Shown here one piece after another: positions 22,839-36,961 of a stretch of 64,000 nt of DNA. The stretch's first letter is position 1. The number at the start of each line of letters is the position of its first letter. The stretch covers positions 62,001-126,000 of the forward strand of contig NC_057924.1 of assembly GCF_018873765.1 (NCBI RefSeq), given 5' to 3'. Made by a program: the position numbers and the translations under genes. The notes under the pieces are model-generated. The model did not search any database, was not told the origin of the DNA, and saw nothing but the letters and a program-made list of their open reading frames with translations. This DNA comes from Telopea speciosissima (taxonomy: Eukaryota; Streptophyta; Magnoliopsida; Proteales; Proteaceae).

Positions 22839-25800
22839 TTAGTGACCATTTACAGCGATATCCCCAAGAATTTCTTCTTTCACCTGTTGGTAGTCCAATT
22901 TATGACGCTCTATTTCTTCTCTGCATAGATAAAGGGAAATTGACCAAAGTAAATTAATTAATTGGATAATGGATGGCATGCATGCAATAAAATGAATCCT
23001 ACAAAAGTACAAATGCAAGTTTCACAACTTATTCCAGTATACACAGGGTCCAACTCTGGGTACATATTCATATAAAGCGTGGAATCTTAGTAGTTCAAGG
23101 GATGCTTAGTCTTATTCTATTTCTTGAATACATCATGGAACCTTGCTTACTAGATGCTTATCACATCATTCTACTTGATCCCGCCGGGGGGGGGGGGGGG
23201 GGAGGTGAAGAAAGCACTATCCAAAGAGGAAGTTATATTGCAGCCTATTTGAGGATGAAAATGAGAAACTTGTACTACCAGTTTGATGACATAAAATTCA
23301 CGTCAAACAGTAATTTAAAAAAAAAAAACTCAGAATTGCTTGGTTTGCTAGTCCCATCAGGATGAAATCCCATGCTTAAGTTAGCCATAATACCGCAACA
23401 ATTTCAAGAAATAATGAGCACCATTAATAAAGTCATAATAAGCTCTAACACTAACAATATCCCTTGGATGCATCCCTACTGATTCTCCATTTTCAAAAAT
23501 TCTGAAGCTTTACAAAAATCTTCTTCAATCACCATCTCCATTTAAAAGTTTACTAGGAGCTCATGGGGCAGATTTATTGGACCTTCTGGTCTACCATGGC
23601 AAATGCCTAAAGCTATGATTGAAGTACTTAGATGGCTGGCGATTGGTACTTTCGGGGAGATGATGGACCATGTCAATGGCGGTTATAAGTCGGGGAATAA
23701 TGGAAGAAAAAGGAATTCTAGAGTGGTTGGAAGATGAATACAAGCACCCAAAGAAGCAGATGGTTGGCACCAGAACTGCATCAGAATTCAAGATGTCAAT
23801 CCCTACAGGATCTTCAAAAATTGATACCAGTTGTCTAGACTTGACCATGATTGGATATGTCCTCCCTCGTATACACTGTCTAAATAGCTACAGGTTAAAA
23901 ACAATTTTACTCGGCCATAAATAAGCACGGTTATTTACCTTTTCATAATTCATAGTCGCATAGACACAGAATCTATACGGTTGAATACAATCCCTTCAGA
24001 TTTAGTTTGCACAGATTTTTACAATTATGGTATCTTATCAATTAGCCAAAAAAGAGAAAAAGAAATTTCACTAAGCCAAAACCAATCATATAAATACCAA
24101 GTATGTTCTCATTTATAGCATGCAAAAAAAAAAATGATGCATGAGCCCATGATTTCATCTCACTTGACAGTGAAGAAATAATCCAAAAACATTCATTGAT
24201 CGTTAAAAAAAACAGCTTCATGGTTGATTTCTTACCAACTAATCCCTGCACCAGCGAAGGATCCACAAATATAATTCATACTCCAACAAAATCTAACAAG
24301 AAGCTATGTGTGAAATCATGTGAGAATAAATCAATATTAACCTGAGACAGCGCCATATTGAATCATAATGAAGAAGACCAACGACTCTGCGCTTCCATTC
24401 TTTTCTCGGGTCTCCACCATGCCTAATCACAGGCAACTGCTTAATTCCTTTGACCTCCATTAGTGCCTTGGCAATTCCCAGATCTGTGTCTGGGTAACAA
24501 GTTAAAAGTCCACGCTCATGCCTGCGGTAATGAAATCCTCGAGTACAGATAGATGAAACAAGACAGGTATTCACCTATAAGGATTTCCACAAACAAATAG
24601 TCATTTTGTGGGAATGATACTATACAAGTAATCATTAACTCAGAAGTCCAAAAGCAAAGCAGGAAAAACGAAAAAAAAATGCTACGCTAATTCCAGTTTC
24701 CCTGTGCCCCGATTGGGGGGGGGGGGATCTGGGGCCATTCACCCTTTCATCCTCAGCGGTGAATATCTTAAGATTTAAAGTGGGAAGAAAAACCAATAAC
24801 TTGGGATTACAGTTTAGATTTCAAATTCTTTCTTCACATAATAGTTAAAAGAATTATGCTTCCAAGACTACATACATCCAAAACGGATGCACCACCATCT
24901 GGAACATCACTAGACGTCCTGGACAGATGCCTCTTGATGTCCCCAAGTGTAAGGATTCCCTCGAGAAGATCTCCAGCATCAACCACAATTGCAGAATTCT
25001 GCTGCGAGTCATGCATAAGTTTTATCGTCTCAACCAATGTCAATGTTGGTGCAACCTTCAAATAGTTCTTTGACATAGCTTGAGAGACCTGAGAACAATT
25101 AGAAGATCATTACCAAGGAACTATAACACAAAAGAAATGCTTCTATGGCAGGAAAACCATTTATCAGAGTTGGGCTATTAACAAATGAATTTTGCATTTG
25201 CAATTAAAATAATAGACAAGAGATAATGCAATCAATTACACAAGATAAATAACCAATCACAAAAGTGCGAAAGATAAACCTTTAAATCATCCAAAAGAAT
25301 ATCTTCATTAATGGTTCCATGATCAACAGCATTTCTGATGACAGAAAGCTCTAAATCATTTCCATCATCAGTTCTCCTCCAAATAGCCTGATTCTTGTCT
25401 TCAGCATGTGAAATAGAACTATAACCTCGTGATAGGTTCCTTGTATCAGATACCTCTGACTCCTTGGATTGGTTTGCTACAGAGGGAACCCATATTGCTA
25501 ATCCAACAGCCCCCTGTTTGTGAAACAGAAAAGGATAAAATCCAATCAAACATCACCATTTATTATTCCATGCATGCCAGTTAGCAGAGAGCCATTCAAG
25601 GATCCCATATATGTACACAATATCCATGTTATTATCCCCTATGATACTCACCTGGGTGACAGACAGAGGCATTCACACACACACAGACTTACTCTTTAAA
25701 CTTACCTTATCAAAACCATAAAACAAATTTTTGGAAGTCAGATCATGACCAAGTTTCGGTCAAGCTATTTCATCAACTGATATCTTTAGGATAACCCAAA

Positions 25801-28800
25801 CTGAACCCTAGCATGATGCCTGAATAAATGAACTGGGTCACTGGCATATGTCTATCAAATCCACTACCAGAAGAGGAAGTTTTAGTTTGGAGGACAACAA
25901 CTGCATTGAAGGCCGATGTTACAATTAGCTACTCTAATTCCGGGGAGTCAAAAACAGATATACTAGCCATATTGACCATTTGTTAAATTCATGAAGTAAC
26001 TCCCACAACGCTGATGCTTAAAGAGTTCATATGAGAATAAGAAACTACCATCAGTGGAAGCAAGATTCTGTAATCTTTTGTCAGCTCAAACAGAAGTAGT
26101 ACCGAAGTCAGGGGCACAGAACAAACTGAAGCTAATGTAGCAGCCATGCCAACCTGCATTAATAGGTCAAAAACTTAAATCAACCTACACCGATTGAATC
26201 CATGTTGTCAAAGTGATTAGAAAAGAATGGTGATGCAAAAATAATTGGACATGGTGTAATATGAGAAATCTTACTAGCGCGTAGGCTTGTGGCTGGGCAA
26301 CAGCTGCATTTCCAGGAATGGCTGAATTGATGAGTTCTGCAGCTGAACCACCAAAAACAGCACCAGTAGCAGCACCAATCATCAAGCTTGGGGCATAAAG
26401 ACCACCTACAAGTCCTGACCCCTTGCATAGAGCTGTGGCCAAAACTTTGGCCCCAACTAGTTGAGTTAGCAGCCAGATTCCAGGCGCTGAAGCACTCTTT
26501 CCTGTGTGGAGAATTTCTTCCACATTTGTGAAACCCCAGTACAGTGTACCAGGATACTTCAGAGCTATTATTCCAGCTCCTAAACCGCCTAAAGCAGGGC
26601 ACACAACAGCAGGAAGGCCAAATTTGTCCTTGATAAACTCAAAAGCCTTAGTGAACCACGCCACCAAGCGAGTGAAAGCTACACTTATTACTCCACATAA
26701 CATGCCCAGTATCAAGTATAGCGGTAGTTCTGTGAGGAAAATATAGTAGTTCAGAAACATAGACAAAATCGATCTATCAATGCAAATCAATCATATCTAC
26801 CAAAGCAAGTAGATTAGATTTCAGCTGTCAAGAGAAGGCATTTTGGACCAAATCATACACATGATCCAAGGTTTAAAGTATCGGTATCGGGTATCGTATT
26901 GGAAAGGTGGTTTTAAGAGACATATCGTATCGGAGAGACACAAGATACACTAAAGATACACATAGAAATGCTAAGGATACATGTGAAATATAGTTTTGAA
27001 GCATAAAACACTATAAATAAGTAATATATAAAATATATCATGTATAAAGAGGAGAACAAAGTATGACGAGACAAGTACATTCAATTGATTATGTATAAAG
27101 GATGAACTGTCTTACTTGTACTAATACAAAAAAAAAAGGGTCATTTTCCGTATGGGGAAGATTTAGGGTTTAGATACACACCTCATTGCAGAAAAAACCT
27201 AGTTTGATGCAATCATTTAGGTTGCTTCTCACTAATTAAGTGATACATTGCAAAAAGCAACACTAAAAATCAATATTTGAGCAAAAAATTCAAAGTTTTG
27301 ATGGAAATTTGTTATTGTACAAATCTGGTTTTGATCCTTGATTGCAGGTTGTTTAATTACCAAATGATGATGAACAATACTACTAGAGTCACTTTTGCCA
27401 ATAGAAACAAGGAATCAAGTTGATTTTGCCAAAACACAATTGATTACAATGCCGTACAAGAGGTCTTGGTAAGTGTTTTGAGTCATTGATCGAGTTATAG
27501 TTTATAAGAGATGTATCAAGTGTATCGATAAGTATCAACCATATCAGGTCACGTATCGACCCTATACAGTTAAAACTTTTTTTAGGTATCGTATCGCTGT
27601 CGTTTTGTATTGGTACCCTAAAAATAAGATATTATCGGTTATTATCGACAGATACGTTAAGATACTTAAAACCTTGGCATCATGCGCATCTGTCTGTGCA
27701 CTTATGAAGCATCTCTGAGGACAATGAAGATGTGCAATTCAAGAATTTGTTCTCTGAAAAAAGAAAAAGTAATTTCAACTGAATTAAGAAGAAACTTGAA
27801 TTTATAGTGAAGTGAAAGAGCAGATTTGGAAAGGTGGAGATCTCATCAACCAGGCAATAATTATCAATATCCTCTTCTTGCAGTTCATGCTCAAGGTACA
27901 ATTCTCAATTCCAAGGAATGAAAGCAGGAGAAACTACAAAAAGCCTACCGCTGCTACAGGTGGTATATGTGGTTTAGCCAGTCTACAGGAAATGTGATAA
28001 ACAGGTGCATGATGGGCAGAGTTCTGCTGAAATACTAAGTTCTGCATTCATTATAGGAAAACAATATCAAGCATGAACATCACACCAGATTGAAGGAAGT
28101 GATACTGAATTTCCAAAACACCTCACATCCACAATGAATCAAAGGCACTTTCTTTCACTTTAAACAGCGAACTTTATTGTGATTGGATATTACGCGAAGA
28201 CAACTCTAGGAACATACCAGGATCTCCCATTTTCCCCTGCTTTATCTCTCTATCCACTATATATATATACATATATTTTTCTGTATCTCTACCATTTTCG
28301 TCAGCTAATGTGATTGCCACTTAACAAACCACTAATCCCAGATATGAGAGTAAAGAGGTGTTATAATTAGATACAATGAGATAATACATAATTGTAAGCA
28401 ACTGAGAAGAATGAATCAAGAAACTACCATATAGAAAAGATAGCACACAAAGCAGAAGATTTAACCTTTAAACATACTTATAAAATTGTTTATACAGTGA
28501 AGATAAACTCGTTTCCTCCACTATAAAATGCAGCAGAGTTGGAATGAGATAAAATACCAGCAGCAGATTTCAGTTCATACGTGGGCACTGTAAAAGCTGG
28601 TCTCTCTCCAAGTAAGACATTTGACACAGTTGATGATATAACAGATGCCAGTATTATCATAGCAGTTGTAAATGGAGGCGAGTTTTCTGCACGTAGAGGC
28701 CTTAAAACAGTTTCAATAGCAAAGAAACAACCAGCAACTGCCGCATTAAACCCTGTAATTTAAAGGAACTCACAAGAATTGTCAGAAAAAAGAAAAAAAA

Positions 28801-31800
28801 GAATATTAGCAGATTCGATGGATGGGGGGGTTGGGAGAAGAAAAACAATAATCCCTAAAATTAGGGTGAAGAGAAGAAAAACATGATAATCCTTAAAACT
28901 TCTAGAACACATGAACGCGCACACACACACAAGAAGTTAAACATCCCTTCTTTCATAAACCCAAAAAAAAAAAAAAAAGATCATCCTAGTGCACGAGGCT
29001 CCCGCTACTGCAGGGTCTGGGAGGGGCAAATGTACGCAGCCTTACCCCCTGCTTTGAAGGAGAGGCTGTTTCCAACTTGTGAACCTGCAACCAACAGGTT
29101 GCAACTTGCAATAGCGCAACTTAACCGTTGCACCAAGGCTCACCCACTCTTCTTTCATAAACCCAATATATCAAAATGCCAAAACCATATTAAAGCAAGC
29201 AGCAGAAGAAAACTCTACCATGGACCTGAAACAAAAGAAACCAAAGTAAATTATAGAAATAGTTGTGAGATAAAGATACTATTCAAAAGTAGGGACGCTA
29301 ACGAAGTGAATTGGAACAGATGCTCCTGTAATCCGATACAATATTCGACGGATATTTCATCAAAGGATACAAATTTGAACCTCACAATGTTAGATAATTT
29401 TTGTAATATAGGGCATGGGGCAGAGGTTCGTTGGGTGGCTTACTTAATTGCATCATGTGGCATGTCAAGTGGGGCTGAAATTTTGTAGACATATACCACA
29501 AGGAACCTTGCTCAAATATCGGTGGCACTAGAAGGGAGAGAAAGACCGAGAGAGAGGGAAGCAGTAGAAAGGTGGCGGTGGTGGCTAGGTGGTAGCAGCG
29601 GCGGTGGCTAGGTGGTGTCGGCGCTGGGAAGAAATCGAGAAGGAGAAAGAAGAGAGGAGAGAAGAGATTCGATTAGGGTTTGGAATACCTAGGTCGATTC
29701 TGCTCTGATACCATGATGGTTTTGGGAATTGTGACTTGTGTCTATGAGACACCGGCCCACCTTTATTTATAATAATGAGATATGAGGTACAAAGACAATA
29801 GAGCCCCTAGGGCAACACCAAGTAAACCCTAAGAACAATTCTAACACTAATTTTATGGTTATTCATTCTTAAAGCATATTTTAGTTGTTTTAATTGAATT
29901 ACGTGTGTTCTAATAGTAAATTTTGTGTATACAGCATCGAACAGCGTACAACGTACACTACCAACCTAGGGTCCAAAGCCAAACTACCATTTTGGGTGTA
30001 TGTTTTAAAATCTAAAGGTTTTTAAAGGGCCTAAAATAGGGTTTCCTAGAAGTTTCGGGAACTAATTTGGTCATTTGGGCCTCGAAACCAGAAACCAAAA
30101 CCTTCTAGGTTTCGACCGAAATTTTGCGGAACCTTGAACCTTGCTTGCCAACCAAGGAAACTTTTCCCATACATAATTATCTATAATATTAAAGGGGGAA
30201 AAACGCTACCTGGTCGCATGGCCCGTGTGGTCCTGCGCCTAGACACGGAAGCACATGAAAGTACCGCACTGCTCTCATGGAAAGGCGGAAATCTCATCCA
30301 GGGCAATGTTTGATTGCTTGCATGCACCTCCCATTGCCCAGCGCGCGCATGCAGGCTCTAGAGGCCCAGGCAGCGATCTCTTCCCAATTTTAAAATATAA
30401 TTGGATCAGAATGCAGAGATATCAATATCCAAATACATATCCAATTATCATCCAGATACCAAAAAATATCCACATTCATATGCGGAATTGGATTGTCGGA
30501 ACAAATATCCTATATTCTGAACAAACAAATACAGATCCAGATCAAATAAGGATCTTCAACTATCCAATGATTCACATGGATAGACCATTGTTAAGTTGTC
30601 TCTCTAAACTCTAACTACATAAATGCCCCAAAAGCACCTTCAAATACTAAAAGCCCTTGAATGAGGGAATAAAAGAGATAAGGAAGAAACAAGGAAGGAG
30701 AGATCAAAGATAGAACAAAGAGGATGGAGGAGAGAGAGAGAGAGAGAGAACAAAAATAAACAATGAGAAAGAAAGTTAAAGTTTTTTTAGAAACTAATAG
30801 GTAACTGGTCTGCTAAAAAATTTTAGTCAACAACAATTTGAGCTGAACATTAGTTCCATTGCAAGGTTAAACTATAACAGCCTGTTAAGTCATAGCAAGT
30901 ATTTCCATAAATAAGGTCTGATCATCGATAATTTCATATATTGGTTTTCACTATCCTCCACTGATTTTATTTCTTTTTTTTTAGTAGCACCCCCTGATTA
31001 CTTTGACATAAGAAAATGTGAAAATCATTAAAAAAACACGTCATACTATCAAATTTAAAAAAAGGGCACAACCAAGAATTTTGATACCTGAAGCAATTCC
31101 AGCAGCTGCACCAGCCGCAACAAGAGCTATCCTTCTTTCCCTGTTGTTTTCCATCATTTCAGAGCACCCATTGGCACATGATTTTCCTATATCCACACTA
31201 GGACCCTCAGGGCCTAAAGAACAACCAGTACCTAATGTTACAGCCGCCTGGATAGCCTTTATTGTAGGGAATACTCCAGCTACCAAATCAAGGCCTTGCC
31301 TTTGAGAAGATCTGGACTGCTTTATTTGGTCAAAAATTTCCAGTAATCCATGCATCATCCCCACTACTACTCCTCCTGTCACCGGTATCAATAGTATCCG
31401 ATGCCATGTATCGGCTAGTCTCTGTAAACGCAGCCAAGCCGCACCCTCGTTTGGAGTACCAGCCCAGGCCCATTCATGTATTACATGCACCTAAATGAGG
31501 AATGCATAAATGTAAGCACACAAGCAGTAAGTGGCATGCCAAAGAACAGGATATGTGAAATGAACAAAAAAATGGCCTAAATATAAGGATTAAAGAGCAA
31601 GCAAACATCTTCAAGCTAAAAGACACACTAAGCAAAAAACCGTACTTTGTGAAACAAATGCAGTAAAACAAAGCAGTTAACTTTCTAGCTCTAACCGATT
31701 ATACAAAGAGGGCTAAGTTCCATCATATTATCAATATAATAGCTGTGTTCTGGTCATTTGGGCTCCTAACCAATGTACATGGAGTCTTCTGAATTGCATG

Positions 31801-34800
31801 GTATATATTTAGGCAAAAGTTTTTCTATGCTGGAAAGTCTAGAGAGTTTTTCTAGATTGGTACCAACAAACAAGTTTTGCCATGCAAAAGGCTGTGGCAG
31901 TTTCAACCATACTGATATCTAGAAAATGATCTATATCGGTCACATGTCAAATTTCAGATTCTGATTCAACCATATACTCTCCCATGTATAGGCATACTGC
32001 CTTGTATTTTCAGCCTTCCATTTCTCTCTAGAAAAGCTCCATTTGTCACTGAATTTTCAGAGGTTTATCAATACCACAAGGCCGATTCCTTTTTCTCTGA
32101 AACTTGGCATGTTAGCAGAGGCCATTGGAGTCTACCAGTACACAAATTTTCAGTTCTATCCAATCTGTCACGTGGCAGCTATTTGTGCTAGACTAGAGAA
32201 ACTCTCCAGACCTCTCAGGTTAGAAAAACTTAAATGTATGTATATGGGGCACCAAAGTGATGAACCAAGAAGTTGTAACCTTCTTTTGACCATTATGTCA
32301 TTCTCATAATTCGAAAACTCGTTTCGTTTCGGTGTTTCGGGCTGACCAAAATATCCGAAATTTCGGATATGTCGGTCGAAATTTTGCATTTTTCTGTTAT
32401 GTTTCGGTAGGTCATTTCGGTGGGTTTTAGGCCAAGTTAAGGCCTGAAACTTCATGGAAACCCTATTTTAGGCTATATAAACACATTTAAATGTTCGAAT
32501 TGCAAAAATAGTCACTCAAAGTGGTGTTTTGGATTTGCACCATTGATTGGCAATGTACGATCGAATCCTAATGTATAACTTGGTTAATTACACATACACA
32601 TTATTTAAGACTTTAAGTACTAGAGGACATAATAAATTAATGATTAATAAGCAATTTAAACAAGTCAATTGACTTGAAGTTGGAAACATAAAGTGAATGA
32701 CTCATAAGTCATAAGTCATAACTTAAGTCATAATATTAAGTACAATAAGTAAATAACAAGTTAAGAAGATGATATCAATATGACAATATCCCCAATAGTC
32801 CAATACAAATCAAGTAGTCATCTAGTGACTCAAATGTTTACAAATATTCTAATAATAATTACTCCGACGTCCAGGATCGACCCCACTCATAGTCTGATGG
32901 AGCCGACGTGCATTGTTCTCCGACTGCCGGACAAATGAATGCCACGTCATAGTATGGGAGAAGAAACGACCGAGACTAACAGAGAAAAAAACCCAAAAAA
33001 AACCATAGCTTGTTAAGTCTTCGACCGAGACTAACGAGTTTTGGTATTTATAAAGCTACTTTTGAAAAAAGAATCTCGATATCTTGCGAGATTTTGATTT
33101 TGTCTCGAGATATCACGAGATGGTCGAAATTTCGACCGAGTTTTTGCATTTTTTTTATTCGAGCTTGTGTTTCGTTTCGGTCAGGTCGAGATACTCGAAA
33201 TATTCGAGATCTCGACCGAGATTTCGCCAGATTTAGTACTATGGTCATTCTCAAGAGCTGTCTATCTTGCACGTTTTTTAATTACACAGGTGAAATGACA
33301 GGATTTTAGCCACATTGAAAGAAAAAGTGTGTTATACTAAAGGACAAAAAGTAAGGTTAAAAGTTAAAACTTCTTTTTCTCCAACTTTAGTTAAAACAAG
33401 ATTTTTCCATATCCCGCTTCAGCAGACACTTAAGCAGAAGAGGCCTTTGGTCCTATGAGAAAAGAGAAAGATGCTACCAAAGGAAGGCAATGAAATTGTT
33501 TTGTCAAGGTATGTTTTGTATATATAGACTGTCTGAATGACACCTCTATAGGTGTCATCCGACTTCGCAACCTGACTTTGGAAGCATGGGCAAGAATGGT
33601 ATTTTCTCTTATCATTTGAAAACCCATCTGAATGCCTTTGTGCGGATAACAAGGTCAGAAAAGTTGTTGAAGTACTGTTCACATTACACTGTTCACATGA
33701 ACAGTGATTTGGTTTTTTGTGTTTTATAATTAGGATTATAAACTCCTAGTTCTATTAGGATTTGTTCTATTTCTATTTTCTGTTTTATATTTGTGGATCC
33801 TATTGTGATTAGGAATTGTTCTTGTAATCTGAATATTTGAGTAAAAAAAAAATTGCTACTTGGAAAACCATTCAGTTGAGCCATGCATGGAGACTCATAT
33901 ATTTCATAGATAAGGGTCAATTAACCGTCTTCCATAGCATAAGAATCCATACATGGGGAGCCATATCTTCATCTATAAGATCCAAAGTACCTGATCAATT
34001 AAATTACCATAATATCTAAACTATTACAGTCAAATAATAACCTGATCGATCACCAATATTCATTTCTACCCTAAAATTAACAATTTTCACTTTGAAACAA
34101 CAAATGCCAGTATTTTTTATTTATATTGAGACAACCAATCAAGCCAAACAAGAAAGTTTTTGCCCTTGCAAACAAGGCCATGAAGATAATGAATTGCTTC
34201 ACAAGTTCCTAAAATGTGCGGTATCTAAGATAATAACACTAAAGCAACTTAGAAACTAAACTAAAACAGATTATATATATTAAACATCTAAAAATAGGGC
34301 CGTTACCCAGTGCTAGTCCCACCTATGTGGGGGATCCTGAGAGAGGTGAATTTGGAATCGGTTCTAACCTTCAGAATTTTTACACAAAGGGGCAGCCCTC
34401 AAGACTCCTTTCCCTAAGCGTTGTCACTTGATTTAAACAAAGACCTTCTTACCTTTAGGGCTTTCCCAACTGCCTTCCTTCAGATTCAAAGTCTCTACTT
34501 CATAGCCTTCTCTTTCTGGCGCTCCCGGTAAACAGTGTACCGCTTCTGACTATTACCAACTAGCCGGAACCAGGGCATTATAACCAGGAATCCTAATTAG
34601 ACAAATACTGACAAATGGAACCACAAAGCTTGTAGCTCCCTTTTAAGGCCTAATGGAGTGCATTCGAGGGCTTCAAAACATGAATGTTTCAACCTGACAG
34701 TATAACTCTTTCTTTCTAGCCAGTTCCTCCAGTTGTTGGACAACAACCAATGTAATGTAAGACTAGAACCAGAATAGGTCTAATCCCAGGCACGATCAAA

Positions 34801-36961
34801 TAGAAAACCTCCAGAGAACAAGAAAAAGAACAATGGGATCTCAATTGGTCGGAGGAGAATGAGATGATCTCAAATTGGTAACCACAAGTAAACAACAGAA
34901 GTACATAATAGAATCCTTCAAATCAGTGACCTGTTGAAACTGCAATTGAAGTTGGATGATCTCTTGAAGAATTAAGTTGAACTCCCCTATAGAAGAAAGT
35001 CAAGAAACCGATCAGAACAAGAGAAACTCAGAGCAAGCAGTACTTAGGGTTTTCCAAAACCCTAGAGTCTCCTGGATCAATGTGACGAATGCTCTAGATG
35101 GTTAGGCTGATGCGAGTACACCCTGACAACAATTGATAATCTTCAAGAGTTGATGAAAGAAAATTGTAGAAAGAAATCCCAGCAATCTTGGTACTCTCTT
35201 GAAATCAAGTTGAACAGAATTAGGGTTTGGAGTCGATATTCAACGGAAGGGGATGGGTGAATGGAATGGGCATCTCACCCTAGGTCTCTCACCTATCCTA
35301 TCTCAGGATTTCAACATTGCATAAGCAAGCTATTCTATTATTCAAATTCGTAATTAATACTGACCTCCCTTACAAACTTATATGAAAGACTCAAAAATAG
35401 ACTTAGACACTAAAAAAGAAAGGCCTAACCCAATCCTTACCTAATAAGTATCCTAAATTGACTAGGAACGTGAAATAATAAAGAAAACAGACTCAAAATA
35501 GGACTCTAACTAAACCAATGTAGTAAATCCCGTTTTCCTACTTTCTATCCATATTTTAGGCTTATTAAATTGGCCAATTGCAAAATAAACACATAGAATC
35601 AAAGGCCCTATACATACATAACCCATCCCAAGGCTTATTTCCACTAAAATAAACCCTCTAAGTGACTAATCTGAATCACGATTCGGTTAAAATAACTTAG
35701 CCAAGTCAACAAATACCACATACTTTGGATTTAATCTATTCTAGGCGATAGAGTGGACAACTATCCCAGGATTTGGATCTCCAGTTTTGCTAGTTCAAGA
35801 GGCCAGACAGGTACAGGTTAATATCATCACCAGGAATAAAAAGGGGCAAAAAGTGAGATATACTCCCGTGGCTGTTGATCTTGATCATGTCCTGAGACAT
35901 TGGATACAAAGAGAATTGATGCTGTGTAAACTTCAAACAGGCTAAAATGTCAGAAAACAACTTGACCGCTGGACCAGCTGCTCAGGAGGTTGATTTCCGT
36001 AGTATTTTCATTATGCACTCACGTTTGAAGGGGCCATGAAGGTTCAAATTTGACAACAATGCACCTCAAAGAGAACACCTATTATGTAATTGGCATGAAG
36101 CACTCTTTAAAGGCTGCAATTGAGCCATTGGGCAATGGATTCAAAGAGAATTCTTGATTGATTGCAGAAATAAACAGAACAACTGTTCAGGAATAGCCTA
36201 GCTGTGTAAAAAAAACTGTGCATGAAAGAATCCAGGAGCATTGGACCCCAACCACCCAAGCAAAACATATCACGTATTGGTACAGAGCACCTCTAACTCC
36301 TCTTCTTTTTCTTTTTTTTTGGGGGGGGGGAGGGGGTGTGGTTCAAGATCCAGCAGCTATGCTTTTAAACATCCCCTCCAGATTATCGTAGTTGTAACTT
36401 CAATCAACACGAAGCAGCCCTTCCCAATCGGCCTATTGTCAAACTGTAGATGTTCAATGCATATAGGCATCTGCTAAATCTTAGCTAGGAAACATTTCCA
36501 CCAAACAGAAGTATATAATCACCAAAATAACACGGTCAAACGCCAATTAAAAAAAAAATAGCCAATATCAATTCGCAAGTTTGAGAATAATAAGATAATA
36601 AAAACAATATCCAAAAGCTTAATAAAGTGATAAAATAACTTACCCCGTGATTAAACGCGACGACACAAAGACCGGTAGCAAGGCCGAGAAAACAACCTAC
36701 AAGTAGCAACGCCCATTCTGGAGGGGCGCCATCGCCAAGAGCATCGTGGGAGTGATCTAAAGATAAAGAGGATGGATCCCTATCTAAATGCTTGCGACTC
36801 AACCGTCGGCCAGATAATCCTCGATCCAAATGCTTTAGCAGATCCCTAATCCCTTTCCTCTTCGTGCCCTGTGTTTCCAAATCGGAATCAGAGGCCGACG
36901 AAATCGACGGTAACAGAATCCTGTGATCGCTGAATTCTCCCCCTGACATGTCTGACCTCAT
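22839..36961 (-). CDS. CLC-F: CLC-f-type chloride channel/transporter with two CBS domains
   Basis: Nine coding exons on the minus strand: 36961-36644, 31490-31088, 28752-28558, 26729-26275, 26153-26049, 25513-25280, 25088-24876, 24574-24342 and 22920-22839. All have GT-AG borders and phases that join without a stop to 745 residues. Translation closely follows Arabidopsis CLC-f, a Golgi-located member of the CLC anion channel/exchanger family. The N-terminal hydrophilic region (1-80) is followed by the membrane domain. This has LGPEGPSVDIG at residues 198-208 (Glu 201 being the usual gate) and GGLYAPS at 414-420, with no classical GSGIP motif, as in the CLC-e/f branch. CBS1 (about 571-630, MSKNYLKVAPTLTL onward) and CBS2 (about 655-720, ERGLLTCYPDTDLG, IKQLPV) follow, then a short charged tail ending AVNGH. 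A second in-frame ATG at 36949 could be the true start. Introns of 5.2, 2.3 and 1.8 kb carry mobile elements. Confidence 0.95.
26867..27676. mobile_element. hAT-like non-autonomous element (CLC-f intron 3)
   Basis: This 810-bp sequence has terminal inverted repeats CAAGGTTTAAAGTATC and CAAGGTTTTAAGTATC (one indel-like shift) and a CAAGG start, as in hAT elements. The flanks ACATGATC and GCATCATG agree at five of eight positions, compatible with an eroded 8-bp target duplication. The subterminal regions are filled with tatcg/cgata motifs in both orientations. No transposase is encoded. Confidence 0.62.
28974..29148 (-). mobile_element. Au-type SINE (CLC-f intron 2)
   Basis: This is a full tRNA-derived SINE in minus orientation. 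It has the A-box region near 29136 (ttggtgcaacgg on the minus strand), a B-box-like region near 29085, and the characteristic 3' end with 'gggagcctcgtgcac' followed by a T-run. It is bounded by a perfect 17-bp target duplication, cttctttcataaaccca, at 28957-28973 and 29149-29165. Confidence 0.88.
29520..29846 (-). mobile_element. Truncated copia-type element: 5' LTR plus leader (CLC-f intron 2)
   Basis: On the minus strand an LTR (29846-29714, TGTTAGAATTG to CCATCA) is followed at once by a primer binding site TGGTATCAGAGCA at 29713-29701. A GA/GGTGG-rich leader then runs to about 29520. No gag, pol or second LTR follows, so this is a 5' fragment. Confidence 0.65.
32305..33243. mobile_element. 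hAT-like non-autonomous element (CLC-f intron 1)
   Basis: This 939-bp insertion is flanked by a perfect 8-bp duplication GTCATTCT at 32297-32304 and 33244-33251, the hAT target-site length. The termini begin CATA on both strands, but longer terminal inverted repeats have eroded. Both subterminal parts are packed with tttcgg/ccgaaa and ctcgag-like motifs (for example 'tcgagatctcgaccgag' near 33205). The centre is AT-rich and non-coding. Confidence 0.72.
34757..35720 (-). mobile_element. LTR copy A of a dispersed LTR family (CLC-f intron 1)
   Basis: Minus-strand sequence here is homologous over most of its length to the solo LTR at 46469-47255 and to 62953-63640. Shared blocks include 'aagactcaaaaatagacttagacactaaaa' and 'gtaagactagaaccagaatagg' in plus view. 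I could not find a matching target duplication, so it may be part of a larger decayed insertion that includes 34295-34757. The internal region of the parent element is not in this window. Confidence 0.6.

Noticed and set aside
23591..23924. Open frames on both strands as last exon of CLC-f
   Set aside because: Neither continues the CLC-f frame. A short exon at 22839-22920 has a proper acceptor, the right phase and a C-terminus ending in NGH, as in the Arabidopsis protein.
28883..29488. 201-residue open frame as a gene
   Set aside because: It lies within CLC-f intron 2, runs through an Au SINE and its A-run, and shows no protein family features.
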